A stretch of DNA of 25,962 nt from LMUY01 sp964242925. GTDB taxonomy: Bacteria > Pseudomonadota > Alphaproteobacteria > Acetobacterales > Acetobacteraceae. The stretch is taken from the NCBI GenBank assembly GCA_964242925.1, contig CAXTBW010000061.1, positions 1 through 25,962 on the forward strand, read 5' to 3'. Below, one piece after another: positions 6,937 through 18,766 of the stretch. The first letter of the stretch is position 1. The number at the start of each line of letters is the position of its first letter. Both the position numbers and the translations under genes were made by a program. The notes under the pieces were generated by a model. That model saw nothing but the letters and a program-made list of their open reading frames with translations, was not told the DNA's origin and did no database searches.

Positions 6937-9802
6937 TCAACCAGGTCCGAAGATCGACAGCACGGTCGCGCTGAAATCATTCGCCCGGGTCTCCGCGGTC
7001 AGCCGGTCCAGCCCGCCGCGTCGCAGGGCGCGCCATAGCGCGGCGTCCTCGTGCAGCCGGGCGCAGGCCGCGGCGAACCCCTCGGCGGTCGCTTCCGCCA
7101 GCAATTCGGCGCCATCGGTCCAACCGAGCTGACGCGCCAGCAGCGTGCTGGCCACCACCGGCAACCCGCGGGCGACCGCCTCCTGCACCTTCAGCGGCAG
7201 TCCGGCGGCGTAGCGGTGCGGCGCTACGAACACCCGCGCCGAACCGTATAGCGGCGTCAGGTCATCCACGATTCCCAACAGCCGCACATGCTCGCCGGCC
7301 AGCCTCTGCGCGCGGGGCGAACGGCAGCGGCCGGCCACGGTCAGCTCGGCCGTGAAGCCCAGCCGGGCCGACAGCAGCGGCATGATCGTGGTGACGAAAT
7401 GCTCCAGCGCGTCCACGTTGGGGCTCTGGTCCTCGTCGATGGTGCCGACGAACAGGAAGCCGCGCCGCCCGGAGAAACCGGCCGGGACCGGCTGCGGCTC
7501 GATGCCCAGCCCCAGCACGCGAACGTCCGGGTGGCCGCCGCCGCGGAAGATGTCGGCCTCCCGCTCGTTGACGGCGGTGACGATGCTGGCCGTCTCGGTC
7601 AGCGCGATCTCCCGCTCCAGCAGCGCCCGGCGCTGGGCGGCCTCGGCCGGGCGGCCGGCCTGCGCCATGCGCAACACTTCGCGCGCGGCGAACATCGCCT
7701 CCGCGTCGTAGATCAGCCGCGCGGCCGCCTGAGTGTCGCCGCGCAGTTTCAGGTAGTTCGCCATGTTGTGCGGCCGGCTGACCAGCACGGTGTCGTAGTA
7801 GCCGTCGCGCTCGCGCAGGAAGTTGGCCAGGGCGGGTTGGCCGTAATGCACCATGAACTCGACCTCGCGCGGGAACGCGGCGTAGACGTCCTGCCAGTCG
7901 TCCGCCGGGTCGTGCAGCGGGTAGTAGGTGACGAACCAGCCATCCGCCACCAGCTCGCGCAGCAGCCGTGCGGCACGGGGGTAGCCTGCACCCAGCTCCG
8001 GATACGGCACGCGGTCGTCGATATACAGCAGGCGTCGCTTCCCGCGATCCATCCGCGCCACCACGGCCAGCGAGCCCGGCGGCAGGTGGCGCGCCAGCGC
8101 GGCCGCATGCCGGGACGCGAACAGCGCGTGGTTGCGCGCCTGCAACGCAATCGCCTGGTCCGAGCTGGCGGCGCTGCCGAACTCGAAGTGGTCGATCACC
8201 ACCGCCGGGTCGTAGACGATGCGCCGCCCCGCCGCGCGCAGGCGCATGCAGAGGTCGACCTCCTCGTAATAGGCCGGCGCGAAAGCCGTATCGAGCCCGC
8301 CGAGCTCGTGGAACAGGGCCGCCGGCAGCAGCAGGAACGCGCCGGAGCAGAAATCCACGTCGCGGCGGAACTGGTATGGCGCGTCGGTGGGCGCCCCGCC
8401 GCGGCCGTAGCCGACGCAGGTCCCGTCCTGCCAGACGATGCTGCCGGCCTCCTGCAGCGTGCCGTCCAGCAGGATGATCTTGCCGCCGACCGCGCCGATG
8501 TCGGGCGCCGAATGCAGCGTGCGATGGGCCGCCATCACCGCGTCGGGGCGCAGCCGGGCGTCGTTGTTCAGCAGCAGCAGGTCCCGCCCCTTCGCCGCCG
8601 CCGCCGCCTGGTTCACCCCGTGCAGGAAGTGCCGGTTGTCGGCGTTGCGGATCACCACGGCGCCGGACGCGCGGTCCAGCAGCAGCGCCGTCTCGTCGCT
8701 GGAGGCATTGTCCACGATCACCACCTCCACCGCGGCGCCCGGCGGCAGCGTCTCGACGATGGATTGCAGGCACAGGAAGGTCAGCGGCGCCTGGTTGTAC
8801 AGCACCAGAAGGATCGAGATCTCGGGCGTGGCGGACGCCGGCAGCGCAAGCCGCTCGGCCGACAGCAGGAAGTCCCGCAGGCTTTCCGCCGCTTCCTTGC
8901 GGAACAGCGCCCGCTCGTCGACTGCTTCGTCCAGCTCGGGCGTCTTGGCGAGGCGCTGCTTGCCAGCCAGCAGGGCCCGGCGCAGCGGCCAGGTCAGCCG
9001 CCAGCTGGTCGAGTGCACGATCGCGTCGCGTTCGGCGGCGGCTTGCGCCAGTTCGACCCGCAACGCCTCCGCCTCGCGTTGCGCCACGACCGCGGCCTCG
9101 GCCAGCAATTCGCTCGTGCGGTCGTGGTGGCGGTGGCGCCGGGTCGCTTCCGCGGCGCGGCCGTCCAGCGCCGCCACCGACGCGATCTGGCGTCCGAGCG
9201 CATCGAACATCTCGGCCAGCTCGGCCACCTCCGCCTCGGTCCGCGAGGCGAGCCAGTCGTAGACCGGGGGCGGCGACGCGCTGGGCAGCAGGGTGATCCC
9301 GTCCGCAACCGGGATGGCGATGCCGCCGGGCTCGCCAAGCGGTCCGGTCAGCAGCAACCCCGACGGCGCGAGCCGCGCCGTGAGCGCCGCGACGATGCCC
9401 GGCTGCGGGTCCGCGGCAAGCTGCACGAGGTCGAGGCCATCGGACCCAGCAATGTCAAAGAAATCGGGCGCAGCGTCGTCAAGGCTGAGCCTATGGAAAG
9501 TCGCCGTGGCCGGAAGCGCCATCTGCAGCGCCGGCGCGTGCAGGCCGCGCCCGTCGTCGACCAGCGCCGCGACGCGCGGGGCCGTGTGCGCGCTCAGCCA
9601 GCGTAGGAACGGCAGCAGCTCCAATCCGTAACCGGCCGGGCTGGGAAGGCTCGCTAGGGCGGCGATGAGGCGTGGCGCGAAGGGTTCGAACGCGTGGGCG
9701 GGGGGAATGACGACGTCTCCGGGGGCGGCGCGACAACGCGGCGAACCGGCGCGCGGCGCAGGTCTTTGACATGCGGGGCCTGCCCTGGCAAGGCGACCCC
9801 AC

Positions 9803-9804
<2 letters not shown>
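6937..9804 (-). CDS. Large glycosyltransferase: degenerate methyltransferase-like domain + coiled coil + GT2 + GT4-like
   Basis: Up to 955 residues from the ATG at 9804. Residues about 55-175 resemble a class I SAM-methyltransferase Rossmann domain, including the stretch LDLVQLAADPQPGIVAALTA, but no clear SAM-binding glycine motif is seen. A charged helical region (about 190-265) ends in STSWRLTWPLR, a linker typical of bacterial surface GT2 proteins. A GT2 domain (about 329-540) starts with ISILLVLYNQ, has VIVDNASSDE, an NND metal-site variant near 412-415, and YYEEVDLCMRL. The C-terminal part (about 590-955) is GT4-like, with the stretch GLPLKVQEAVARGLPVVAS. Together these suggest transfer of two or more sugars onto a cell-surface glycan at the cytoplasmic membrane; donors are unknown. 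The start is uncertain: the first 32 residues look non-coding, and an ATT at 9708 has a better ribosome-binding site. The frame stays open to 10128, but that part overlaps the divergent gene. Confidence 0.85.
9706..9720 (-). promoter_or_regulatory. Possible ribosome-binding site with ATT start for the large glycosyltransferase
   Basis: On the minus strand GGAG (9720-9717) is followed by 8 bases and then ATT (9708-9706), in frame with the glycosyltransferase. Starting here would remove 32 residues rich in Arg, Pro and Cys that look non-coding, and would leave about 95 bases for divergent promoters. ATT starts are rare (infC is the known case), so this is a hypothesis. In-frame alternatives are the ATG at 9804 and a TTG at 9624. 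Confidence 0.3.
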
Positions 9805-11913
<2,109 letters not shown>

Positions 11914-11917
<4 letters not shown>

Positions 11918-14181
11918 CGGAGGACCCGGTCCGCGCCGAGAACATGCGCCTGCGCACCGAGTTGACCACCCTGCAGAAGCGCCACGCCGCGCTGGAACGC
12001 GAACTCGGCCAGGCGCAGGCGGCGCAGGCGCTGAGCGCCGCCCAACTGGATGGCGTGCTTCGATCCAACGCCTGGAAGGTCGCGGTGCGGCTGGGCGATG
12101 CCGCCGGGCGCGTGCCGGCGCCGCTCCGGCAGGGTCTGCGGGCCGGGCTGCGCGCCGTGCGCGGCCGGCCTGCAGACCCCGAGCCGGAGCCGACGCCCGC
12201 GCCCGAGTCGGCGGCCCCGGACATCCCGGACCACGCCCAGTTCTACGGCCTGTTCACCCAGGACGACGCGGCGTTGGCGGCGAACCCCTGCTTCGGCGGG
12301 GATGCGCCGCGCGTGTCGATCATCATCCTGAATTGGAACCGCGCGGCGATGACGCTCGCCTGCGTGCGCTACGTGCTGCGCCATACCGCCGGCGCCGCGT
12401 GCGAGATTCTCATCGCGGACAACGGCAGCGAGGCCGCCGAGCTTGCGATCCTCGCCGCCAGCGCGCTGCCGTTCCGCGTGCTGCCGATGGGAGCCAACCT
12501 GTTCTTCGGCGAGGCGAACAACGTCGCCGCCGAGCAGGCGCGCGGGGAATTCCTGTTCTTCCTCAACAACGACGCGTTCGTGCACGACGACTGGCTGGCG
12601 CCGCTGATCGACGCGATCGAGCGCGTGCCCCGCGCCGGCGCGGCCGGCAGCCAACTGCGCTACCCGAACGGCAAGCTGCAGGAGGCCGGCTCGCTGATCA
12701 GCCCGAACGGCATCGCCCACCAGATCGGCAAGCAGGAGGATCCGGCGGACGAGCGCTTCTCGTCGTTGCGACAGGTGGACTACGTGTCGGCCGCGGCGAT
12801 GCTGATCCGCCGCGCGGACTTCCTGGCGGTGCTGGGGTTCGAGCTGTGCTACGAGCCGGCCTATTACGAGGACGTCGACCTGTGCATGAAGCTGCGCAGC
12901 CGCGGCCTCGCCGTCGTCTACTGCCCGGACTCCATCGTCACGCACGTGGAGAACGCGACGAGTCTCGACCGTAGGAGCAACCTAAGGCTCGAGAACATCA
13001 TCCAAGTCAACCGCGCCACCTTCGTCGCGCGGTGGGGCGACTTCCTGCTGGGCCACCCGGCGGCGCTGCTCGAACCCGCGCCGCCGTATCAGCCGATCGC
13101 CAGAGGCCGGCCGCGCGTCGCCCTGCACAGCCCGTTCATGCTCACTCCCGGCGGCGGCGAGCGCTACCTGCTGAGCATCGGCCAGGCGCTGGCGGCGGTG
13201 GCGGACGTGACGCTGGTGACGGCCACCCCGTGCAGCGCGATCCGCTTGCGCCGGGTCGGCCAGGATCTCAACGTGGACGTGTCGGGCATTGCGCTGATGA
13301 CGCTGGAGGCGGCGAGCGCGCTGCCGCCGTTCGACGCTGCATTCGTCACCGGCAACACGGTGCTGCCGCCCACCGCGGGGCTCGGGCGGCGCAACAGCTA
13401 CATCTGCCAGTTCCCCTTCCCGCTCCTGCCGGGCCAGGAAGATGCCTGGCGGCCGCACTGGGATGCGTTCGACCGCGTGCTGGTCTACTCGGCCTTCGCG
13501 CGCGATCATCTCGACGCCAGCCGGGCCGCGATGGATTTGCCGGCGCGCTCCGTCGCCGTCGTCGCGCCGCCCGTGCGGCCCGTGCCGGCCGGGCCGAAGC
13601 TTCGGCGCATCCTATCCGTCGGGCGCTTCTTCGCCGGGCAGCACTGCAAGCGGCAGGACCTGATGGTCGCCGCCTTCCGCGAACTGGCGGAGGACGGCTG
13701 GGAGCTGCACCTCGCCGGCTCGCTGCGGCCGGAACCGCAGCACCGCGCGTTCTACCTGTCGGTCGTGGATGCGGCGAAGGGCTTGCCCGTGTTCATCCAT
13801 CCCAACGTCAACCCGGCCGCGCTCGACGACCTGTATGCCGGCAGCAGCATCTACTGGCACCTGACCGGGATGGGCAGCGATCTGCAGGGCGAGCCCGAAC
13901 TGTCGGAGCACTTCGGCATCGCGATCGTGGAGGCGATGTCGGCAGGCTGCGTTCCCGTCGCGTTCGGGCATGGCGGCCCGGTGGAGACCATCACCGACGG
14001 CCAGGACGGCTACTTGATCGACGACCTGCCCGGCCTCGTCGCGCGCACCCGGGCGCTGATCCCCGATGAATCGGGCCGCGCCGTCATGGCGACGCGCGCC
14101 GCGGCGTCTGCCGCGCGGTTCGGCGAGGCGGCGTTCGCGACCGCGATCCGCGCCATCGCGGAGACCGATCTGCCGCCATGA
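11914..14181 (+). CDS. GT2-GT4 fusion glycosyltransferase
   Basis: A 755-residue cytoplasmic protein. An N-terminal coiled coil (about 5-48) leads into GVLRSNAWKVAVRL, a linker similar to the one in the large minus-strand transferase. The GT2 domain (about 133-350) has VSIIILNWNR, IADNGS, the metal-site variant NDA at 219-221, and YYEDVDLCMKL with Glu319/Asp320/Asp322, where the catalytic base is expected. The GT4 domain (about 398-750) begins RVALHSPFMLTPGGGERYL and carries the donor-binding EX7E motif, Glu665 and Glu673, in the stretch EHFGIAIVEAMSAG. Each half probably transfers one sugar in building a surface glycan. It starts with GTG inside the stop of the preceding gene (overlap GTGA) and ends overlapping the next ATG, so the three are translationally coupled. 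Sugar specificity cannot be read. Confidence 0.9.
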
Positions 14182-15707
14182 CCGGCCGGCGGCTGGGGTT
14201 GGAGAACGCCGTGGTTCCGGCGCTGATCCTGTGCGGCGTGATGGCGCTTTCCGCGGCGCTCGGCCCGGACGCCAGTTGGGACCTGCGGAATTATCACCTG
14301 TATAACCCGTTCGCGCTGCTGCGAAAGCCGCCGGGAACGGACTTGCTGGCGGCCCAATTGCAGAGCTTCCTGCCGCCGGGCCCCGACGTGCCAGCCTACT
14401 GGCTTAGGCTGCGCCTGAACACGCACCCGGTGCTGCTCGACGCGATCCTGGGCCTGCCCGCCGCTTTCGCCGCGTTGATCGCCTATGCCACCGCCCTGCT
14501 GCTGCTGCCACCGGGCCGGCGGTGGCCGGTTGCGCTGTTGGCGGCAGCCTACGGCGCGACCGGCGCCGCGGGCCTTCCCACCATCGGGACCACGGCAAGC
14601 GAGATGCCGGCGGGGTGCTTCGTGCTCGGCGGGCTGTACGTGCTGCTGCGCGGCATTGACGGTCCTGGACGCTGGCATGCGGCCGTCGGCGGCGCATTGC
14701 TGGGCGTGTCGATCGCCATAAAACTGACCGCTGCGCCGTTCGCCATCGGCGCCGCGGCCGCCCACCTCGTCTGCCTGCGTGGCGCGGCCGGGCGCAGGGC
14801 GGTGCAGGCCGTGACCCTGGCGGCATCCGGCGCCGCCGGCGCGCTGCTGGTGGGCGGATGGTGGTGGCTGCACCTGTATCATTTGACCGGCAACCCGATC
14901 TTTCCCTACTTCAACAACGTCTTCCACTCGCCGCTCAGCGCGCCGGTCGCGATGGAGGACACAAGGTTTGTCCCGCGCGGCCTTGGGCAGGCGCTCGCGT
15001 ATCCGTTCTACTGGGGGTTCGAGAAGAACCGCCGCGTGACGGAGATGGCGATGCGCGACCCGCGCATCGCGCTCGCCTTCGTGGCCCTGCTCGCCTATGC
15101 CGCCGCGGCGTGGCGCCGCGCCGACCGCACCGGCCTCTGCCTGGCGCTGAGCGTGGCCATTGGATACCTGCTGTGGCAGTCCGAGTTCTCCATCTTCCGC
15201 TACCTCGCGCCGCTGGAGATGCTGAGCGGCGTCGTCGTCCTGCTGCCGCTGCGCCCACTGTTGGCTCGCCGGCCAGGAGCAGCCTACGCGGGGGCGGTCG
15301 CGTTGGGCGTGTTCCTGCTGCTGTTCACGCGCTACCCGAACTGGGGTCGCGCCTATCCGCCGACGACCGCCGCGTCCGTGACGATGCCGGCGCTGCCCTC
15401 GGACAGCATGGTGCTCGTGCTGGCGGACGCGCCGCTGAGCTACGTCGCCGCCTTCACCGACCCGGCCGTTCGATTCATCGGCGTCAACAACAACCTGATC
15501 AAGCCCGGCAGCGCGACGCCGCTGGCGCAGCAGGCCGAGGCGGCGGTTCGCGGCCATGCCGGGCCGCTGTTCGGCGTCGATATTCCTGGGCTGCCGCAAA
15601 CCGCCGACGTGCTGGCGTTCTACGGGCTGCGCCAGGTGGAGTGCCGGCGCATCGAGAGCAATTTGGATGGCTCGCTGCTGCAGGTCTGCAGGCTGGCGCG
15701 GCGATGA
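14178..15707 (+). CDS. Polytopic membrane protein, GT-C/GT87-like
   Basis: A 509-residue integral membrane protein with about nine hydrophobic segments, starting at residues 10-27 and ending near 370-385. A soluble C-terminal tail follows that includes VLVLADAPLSYVAAFTDPAVRFIGVNNN. Just after the first segment is the sequence ASWDLRNYHLYNPFALL, which carries an acidic residue (Asp36) in the first external loop, as in GT-C polyprenyl-phosphate-sugar transferases. Related proteins are usually annotated as hypothetical or as glycosyltransferase 87 (recall, not a search). The ATG overlaps the previous stop by 4 bases (ATGA), so it is the last gene of the coupled glycan unit. It probably adds a sugar on the periplasmic face or takes part in polymer export, but neither is shown. 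The 271-base gap after it holds a repeat element. Confidence 0.75.
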   Translation: MTGRRLGLENAVVPALILCGVMALSAALGPDASWDLRNYHLYNPFALLRKPPGTDLLAAQLQSFLPPGPDVPAYWLRLRLNTHPVLLDAILGLPAAFAALIAYATALLLLPPGRRWPVALLAAAYGATGAAGLPTIGTTASEMPAGCFVLGGLYVLLRGIDGPGRWHAAVGGALLGVSIAIKLTAAPFAIGAAAAHLVCLRGAAGRRAVQAVTLAASGAAGALLVGGWWWLHLYHLTGNPIFPYFNNVFHSPLSAPVAMEDTRFVPRGLGQALAYPFYWGFEKNRRVTEMAMRDPRIALAFVALLAYAAAAWRRADRTGLCLALSVAIGYLLWQSEFSIFRYLAPLEMLSGVVVLLPLRPLLARRPGAAYAGAVALGVFLLLFTRYPNWGRAYPPTTAASVTMPALPSDSMVLVLADAPLSYVAAFTDPAVRFIGVNNNLIKPGSATPLAQQAEAAVRGHAGPLFGVDIPGLPQTADVLAFYGLRQVECRRIESNLDGSLLQVCRLARR

Positions 15708-15844
15708 AGCGCAGCCCGCAATGCGCGGGCGGAGTAGCCTTCAAGGTTCCGCGGGCCTAGCCCGTAGAATGGCTGCGGAGGATTGACCCGGGCGCCCACG
15801 CAGGGCCGACGCGACGGTCGCGCAAGTTGCGGCGGCAATCACCC

Positions 15845-15940
15845 GTCATGGCGAGCCGCCACTGGCGGCGTGGCAACCAGCGCGGCGCGTACGGTGTTCG
15901 CGGCTGGATTGCTTCGTCGCAAGCGCTCCTCGCAATGACG
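15845..15940 (+). repeat. Intergenic repeat, family B copy 1
   Basis: About 96 bases, similar to 22087-22185. Both are preceded by caccc, start with gtcat/gttat and gcgagcc, have a variable middle, and end with a nearly identical block of about 38 bases from ctggattgc through gcaagcgctcctcgc to atgacga. The two ends are partly complementary (gtcatggcgag against ctcctcgcaatgac), so the whole unit can fold. An inner palindrome, gccgcc-act-ggcggc, is at 15855-15869. It sits between two converging genes. Elements of this type are widespread between alphaproteobacterial genes. Confidence 0.75.
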
Positions 15941-15978
15941 ATGTCGTTGCGGCGAGAAAGTCAGCGTTCTCGGCTCGG

Positions 15979-17133
15979 TTAACGGAACCGGCTAAGTCGC
16001 GCTATCGCGTCTTCCATGTCGGCCTCAGGGCCGCAGTAGCTGAAGCGCATCGTCGCGTGGCCGCGGGCGGCGTCGAAATCCACCCCGGACGCAGTGGCGA
16101 TGCCGGCCTCGGCCAGGAGGCGGGCGCAGAACGCCGCGCTGTCGTTGGTGCGGGCGCCGACGTCGGCATAGACGTAGAAGGCGCCCTCCGCAGGGGCCAG
16201 TCGGTCGAAGCCGGCGGCGGGCAACCCCGCCATCAGCAGCTCCCGCGAGCGGCGATAGCCGGCGACATTGGCCGCCAATTCGTCGTGGCAGGTCAGGGCG
16301 GCCTCGGCGGCGATTTGCGAGATGTGCGGCGCGGAGATGAACAGGTTCTGCGCCAGGCACTCGACGGGCCGCACCAGGTCCTCCGGCAGCACCGTCCAAC
16401 CAATGCGCCAGCCGGTCATGGAGAAGTATTTGGAGAAGCTGTTGACCACGACCGCGCTCGGGCTGAACGCGGCGGCGGTCGCGATCGGCTGGCCGTACTG
16501 CAGGCCGTGATAGATCTCGTCGCTGATCAGCCGCACGCCGTTCGCGTGGCACCAACGTGCGATGCCGGCCAGCTCCTCCGGGTGCAGCATGGTGCCGGCC
16601 GGGTTGCTGGGCGAGGCGACGATGAGGCCGTCGGGCGGCGGGTCGAGCTGCTCCAGGGCGGCCGCGGTGGGTTGGTACCGGGTGTCCGGCCCGGTCTGGA
16701 TGATCACGGGGACCAGCCCGAGCGCGGCGGCGATGTTGCGGTACGGCGGATAGTAGGGCGCCGCCATGGCGATGCGGTCGCCGGGGTCGAACGCGGCCAG
16801 GAACACCAGCGGGAATGCGGCGGACGCGCCCATGGTGACGGCAATGCGCGCCGGGTCGGCGGCGTGGCCGTACCAAGCCTTGCCGTGCGCCGCGATGCCT
16901 GCGCGCAGCGAGGCGCGGCCGAACGCCTCGGTGTAGCCGAGCGGGCCGGCGCCGAGGGCGCTGCGGGCGGCCTCGACCGCGCCCGCCGGCGCTCCCGTGC
17001 CAGGCTGGCCGACCTCCATGCGGATCACGTGCGGGGCGCCCGGCGGCAAGGCGGCCTGGCGCGCATTGGCGGCCGCGATCACGTCCATGACGCGGAACGG
17101 CGGGACGGCCGCGTTGCGACCGACTCTAAGCAC
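15979..17133 (-). CDS. PLP-dependent class I/II aminotransferase
   Basis: A 384-residue cytoplasmic fold-type I aminotransferase of the aspartate aminotransferase superfamily. The PLP-binding lysine is Lys235 in NSFSKYFSMTGWRIGW. Asp205 in SDEIYHGL contacts the pyridine nitrogen, Asn177 in SPSNPAG the phenolic oxygen, and Tyr68 in GYTEAFG the partner subunit's cofactor. The sequence around the start (VPPFRVMDVIAAAN, then RMEVGQP) matches proteins usually annotated only as pyridoxal-phosphate-dependent aminotransferase; the amino donor and acceptor cannot be told. The start is GTG at 17133 with no strong ribosome-binding site. It begins 21 bases after the lipoprotein gene ends on the same strand, so coupling or read-through is likely. 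The 3' side faces the family B repeat. Confidence 0.88.
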   Translation of the reverse strand: MLRVGRNAAVPPFRVMDVIAAANARQAALPPGAPHVIRMEVGQPGTGAPAGAVEAARSALGAGPLGYTEAFGRASLRAGIAAHGKAWYGHAADPARIAVTMGASAAFPLVFLAAFDPGDRIAMAAPYYPPYRNIAAALGLVPVIIQTGPDTRYQPTAAALEQLDPPPDGLIVASPSNPAGTMLHPEELAGIARWCHANGVRLISDEIYHGLQYGQPIATAAAFSPSAVVVNSFSKYFSMTGWRIGWTVLPEDLVRPVECLAQNLFISAPHISQIAAEAALTCHDELAANVAGYRRSRELLMAGLPAAGFDRLAPAEGAFYVYADVGARTNDSAAFCARLLAEAGIATASGVDFDAARGHATMRFSYCGPEADMEDAIARLSRFR

Positions 17134-17154
17134 TGGTCGAACGGCGCGGCGCGC

Positions 17155-18603
17155 TCACCGGTCGCCCCCGGCGGCGAGGCCGCTGCCCCGGCTATCCGTC
17201 GCCCAGCTGCAGCTGCCCTCCGAGTCCGGCAGGTAGCGGGAGCAGGCGATGGCGTTCTCGCGTCCTGGCTCCGAGGTGGGCGCCGGGATTGCGGTTCCGG
17301 CGCGCAGGGCGTTGAGCAGGCCGGCGGCGGTGGCGATCGGTGCGCCCTCCTGGCCGCTGCCGCCGACCGCGGCGTGGAAGGCGCGCAGCTCCGGGTTCCA
17401 GGCGATCGCGGCCGCCAGCAACGGCGGCGGGACGCTGGCCGGGGACGCCGCCATGACGATGCCCGTGCTGGTCGCGATACGCCCCGTGCCGAACAGGTTG
17501 TTCATGGTCAGCGCACAGACCACGACATTGCCGTCCCGGTCGAGCGTGGCGAAGGTGGTGGAGGCGGGCAGCGGCGGCAGTGCGCCGGCGCCCCCGGCCG
17601 GCGGGTTGGCGAGCAGCGCCGCGGAGTCGATGCCGCCGGCGCGCCAGCGGGCCGCCGCGGCAAGGGCGCGGGCGCTGGCTGCCGCAGGATCGCTCGGTGC
17701 GGCCTGCAACGCCTGGAACGCCACCGCGGCCGCCAATCCGCCATCGGCCGGCGGGGGAAGGAAGGCCGCACGGTCGTTGCCGGCGCCCACGATGATCGGC
17801 GCCAGAGTGCGGGGCAGCGCCGCCCGCAGGTCGTTGGCGCTCACGCCGCCGCCGGCCGTCAGCGATCCGGCCTCGAACCGCCGCGACAAGGCGCCCTGGT
17901 ACAGGTCGCCTACGCCGGCGACCCGCAACTGCGCCAACGTGGCGCCCAGGTTGGGCTGGATCATCTGCGCGCCCTCAGTCAGCACCGCGCCGCCAGGCGC
18001 GAACACGGCCCGGGCCTCCGGGTCCGCCACCAGCGGCCCGGCGACGAGCTGGAGGTCCCGCACGAAGGCGCGTGACGCGGGGGCGCCGAAGCGGGCGAGC
18101 TGTTCGGCGGGCGCGATTAGCGTCTCGAACGGACGACGGCCATAGCGGGCGTGCAGCGCGAACAGGCCGCGCGCCAGCATCGGCACGGCGGCCGGGCGGT
18201 CGCTGCGGCCCACGAGGGTGGACGGGGCTAGGGCGGGGAACAAGATGGCTTCCGGCACGCCGCCGCCGGCCCCGGTGCGCGCGGGGCTGTAGGCGAGGCA
18301 GGCGCCGCCGCCGCCAAGGCTGGCGCGCGACGGGTAGGTCACGGCGAGCGTGAACCCGACCGCAACCGCGGCGTCTGCGGCATTGCCGCCCAGCACCAGC
18401 ACTTCGCGGCCGGCCAGCGCCGCCCTTGGTTCGTCGGCCACCACGCCGCCGACAAAGCCGCTGATGCGTCGCTCGGTCGAGCCTGGGCCACCGACGCCGC
18501 CGCCGAAAAACGTCTGTCCAACGCTGTTGATCGCGCCACAGCCGGCCAAGGCGCCGCACAAGGCCAGCGCCACGCCGGCGCGCGTTCGTCTTACTGCGGC
18601 CAT
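17155..18603 (-). CDS. Lipoprotein related to gamma-glutamyltransferase (diverged Ntn hydrolase)
   Basis: A 482-residue protein with lipobox LAGC (Cys22) after a hydrophobic signal, so it is anchored in the envelope. The rest follows the gamma-glutamyltransferase layout: LGGNAADAAVAVGFTLAVTYP and SLGGGGACLAY near the start, then a probable self-cleavage site STTFATLDRDGNVV with Thr349 as predicted nucleophile, and LTMNNLFGTG after it. It is divergent: the usual TTH reads TTF, the NN of the small subunit is missing (STGIVMAAS), the double-glycine oxyanion region reads VGGSGQEGAP, and the protein is about 100 residues shorter than typical GGT, mostly in the small subunit. It may still cleave itself, but glutathione hydrolysis is uncertain. 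The start at 18603 is chosen because GGGAGG lies 12 bases upstream and the lipobox fits; the frame is open to 18780. Confidence 0.8.
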   Translation of the reverse strand: MAAVRRTRAGVALALCGALAGCGAINSVGQTFFGGGVGGPGSTERRISGFVGGVVADEPRAALAGREVLVLGGNAADAAVAVGFTLAVTYPSRASLGGGGACLAYSPARTGAGGGVPEAILFPALAPSTLVGRSDRPAAVPMLARGLFALHARYGRRPFETLIAPAEQLARFGAPASRAFVRDLQLVAGPLVADPEARAVFAPGGAVLTEGAQMIQPNLGATLAQLRVAGVGDLYQGALSRRFEAGSLTAGGGVSANDLRAALPRTLAPIIVGAGNDRAAFLPPPADGGLAAAVAFQALQAAPSDPAAASARALAAAARWRAGGIDSAALLANPPAGGAGALPPLPASTTFATLDRDGNVVVCALTMNNLFGTGRIATSTGIVMAASPASVPPPLLAAAIAWNPELRAFHAAVGGSGQEGAPIATAAGLLNALRAGTAIPAPTSEPGRENAIACSRYLPDSEGSCSWATDSRGSGLAAGGDR

Positions 18604-18766
18604 CGGCGTGCGCAACCTCCCGGCGTTCATCGGTTCGTTCGTTGGCCGGCTGTGACCGGCTGGCGGACCGTGCCATAACCGGGTTCGCCGTGACCGGCAA
18701 TGCAGGCTCCACGCCGGAACCTCCGTGGCGTTGGCATGGCGTGACGAACAGGGAGGCGAGTGCGGA
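18604..18766. promoter_or_regulatory. Divergent promoter region between GGT-like and DsbA-like genes
   Basis: A 163-base gap between divergent starts. On the minus strand TTGCCG (18700-18695) and TATGGC (18677-18672) are exactly 17 bases apart, a plausible sigma-70 promoter for the GGT-like gene. The ribosome-binding site GGGAGG (18621-18616) lies 12 bases before its ATG. On the plus strand GGGAGG at 18751-18756, 10 bases before the ATG at 18767, fixes the start of the DsbA-like gene. No operator-like palindrome stands out. Confidence 0.4.

Noticed and set aside
7288..9606. Plus-strand open frame of 772 codons opposite the large glycosyltransferase
   Set aside because: Shadow frame caused by high GC; the translation is Arg/Gly/His/Gln-rich with no domains, whereas the minus-strand frame has clear GT2 and GT4 motifs.
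16057..18075. Plus-strand open frame of 672 codons opposite the aminotransferase and GGT-like genes
   Set aside because: It spans two genes with strong family motifs on the other strand; low-complexity translation and no ribosome-binding site of note.
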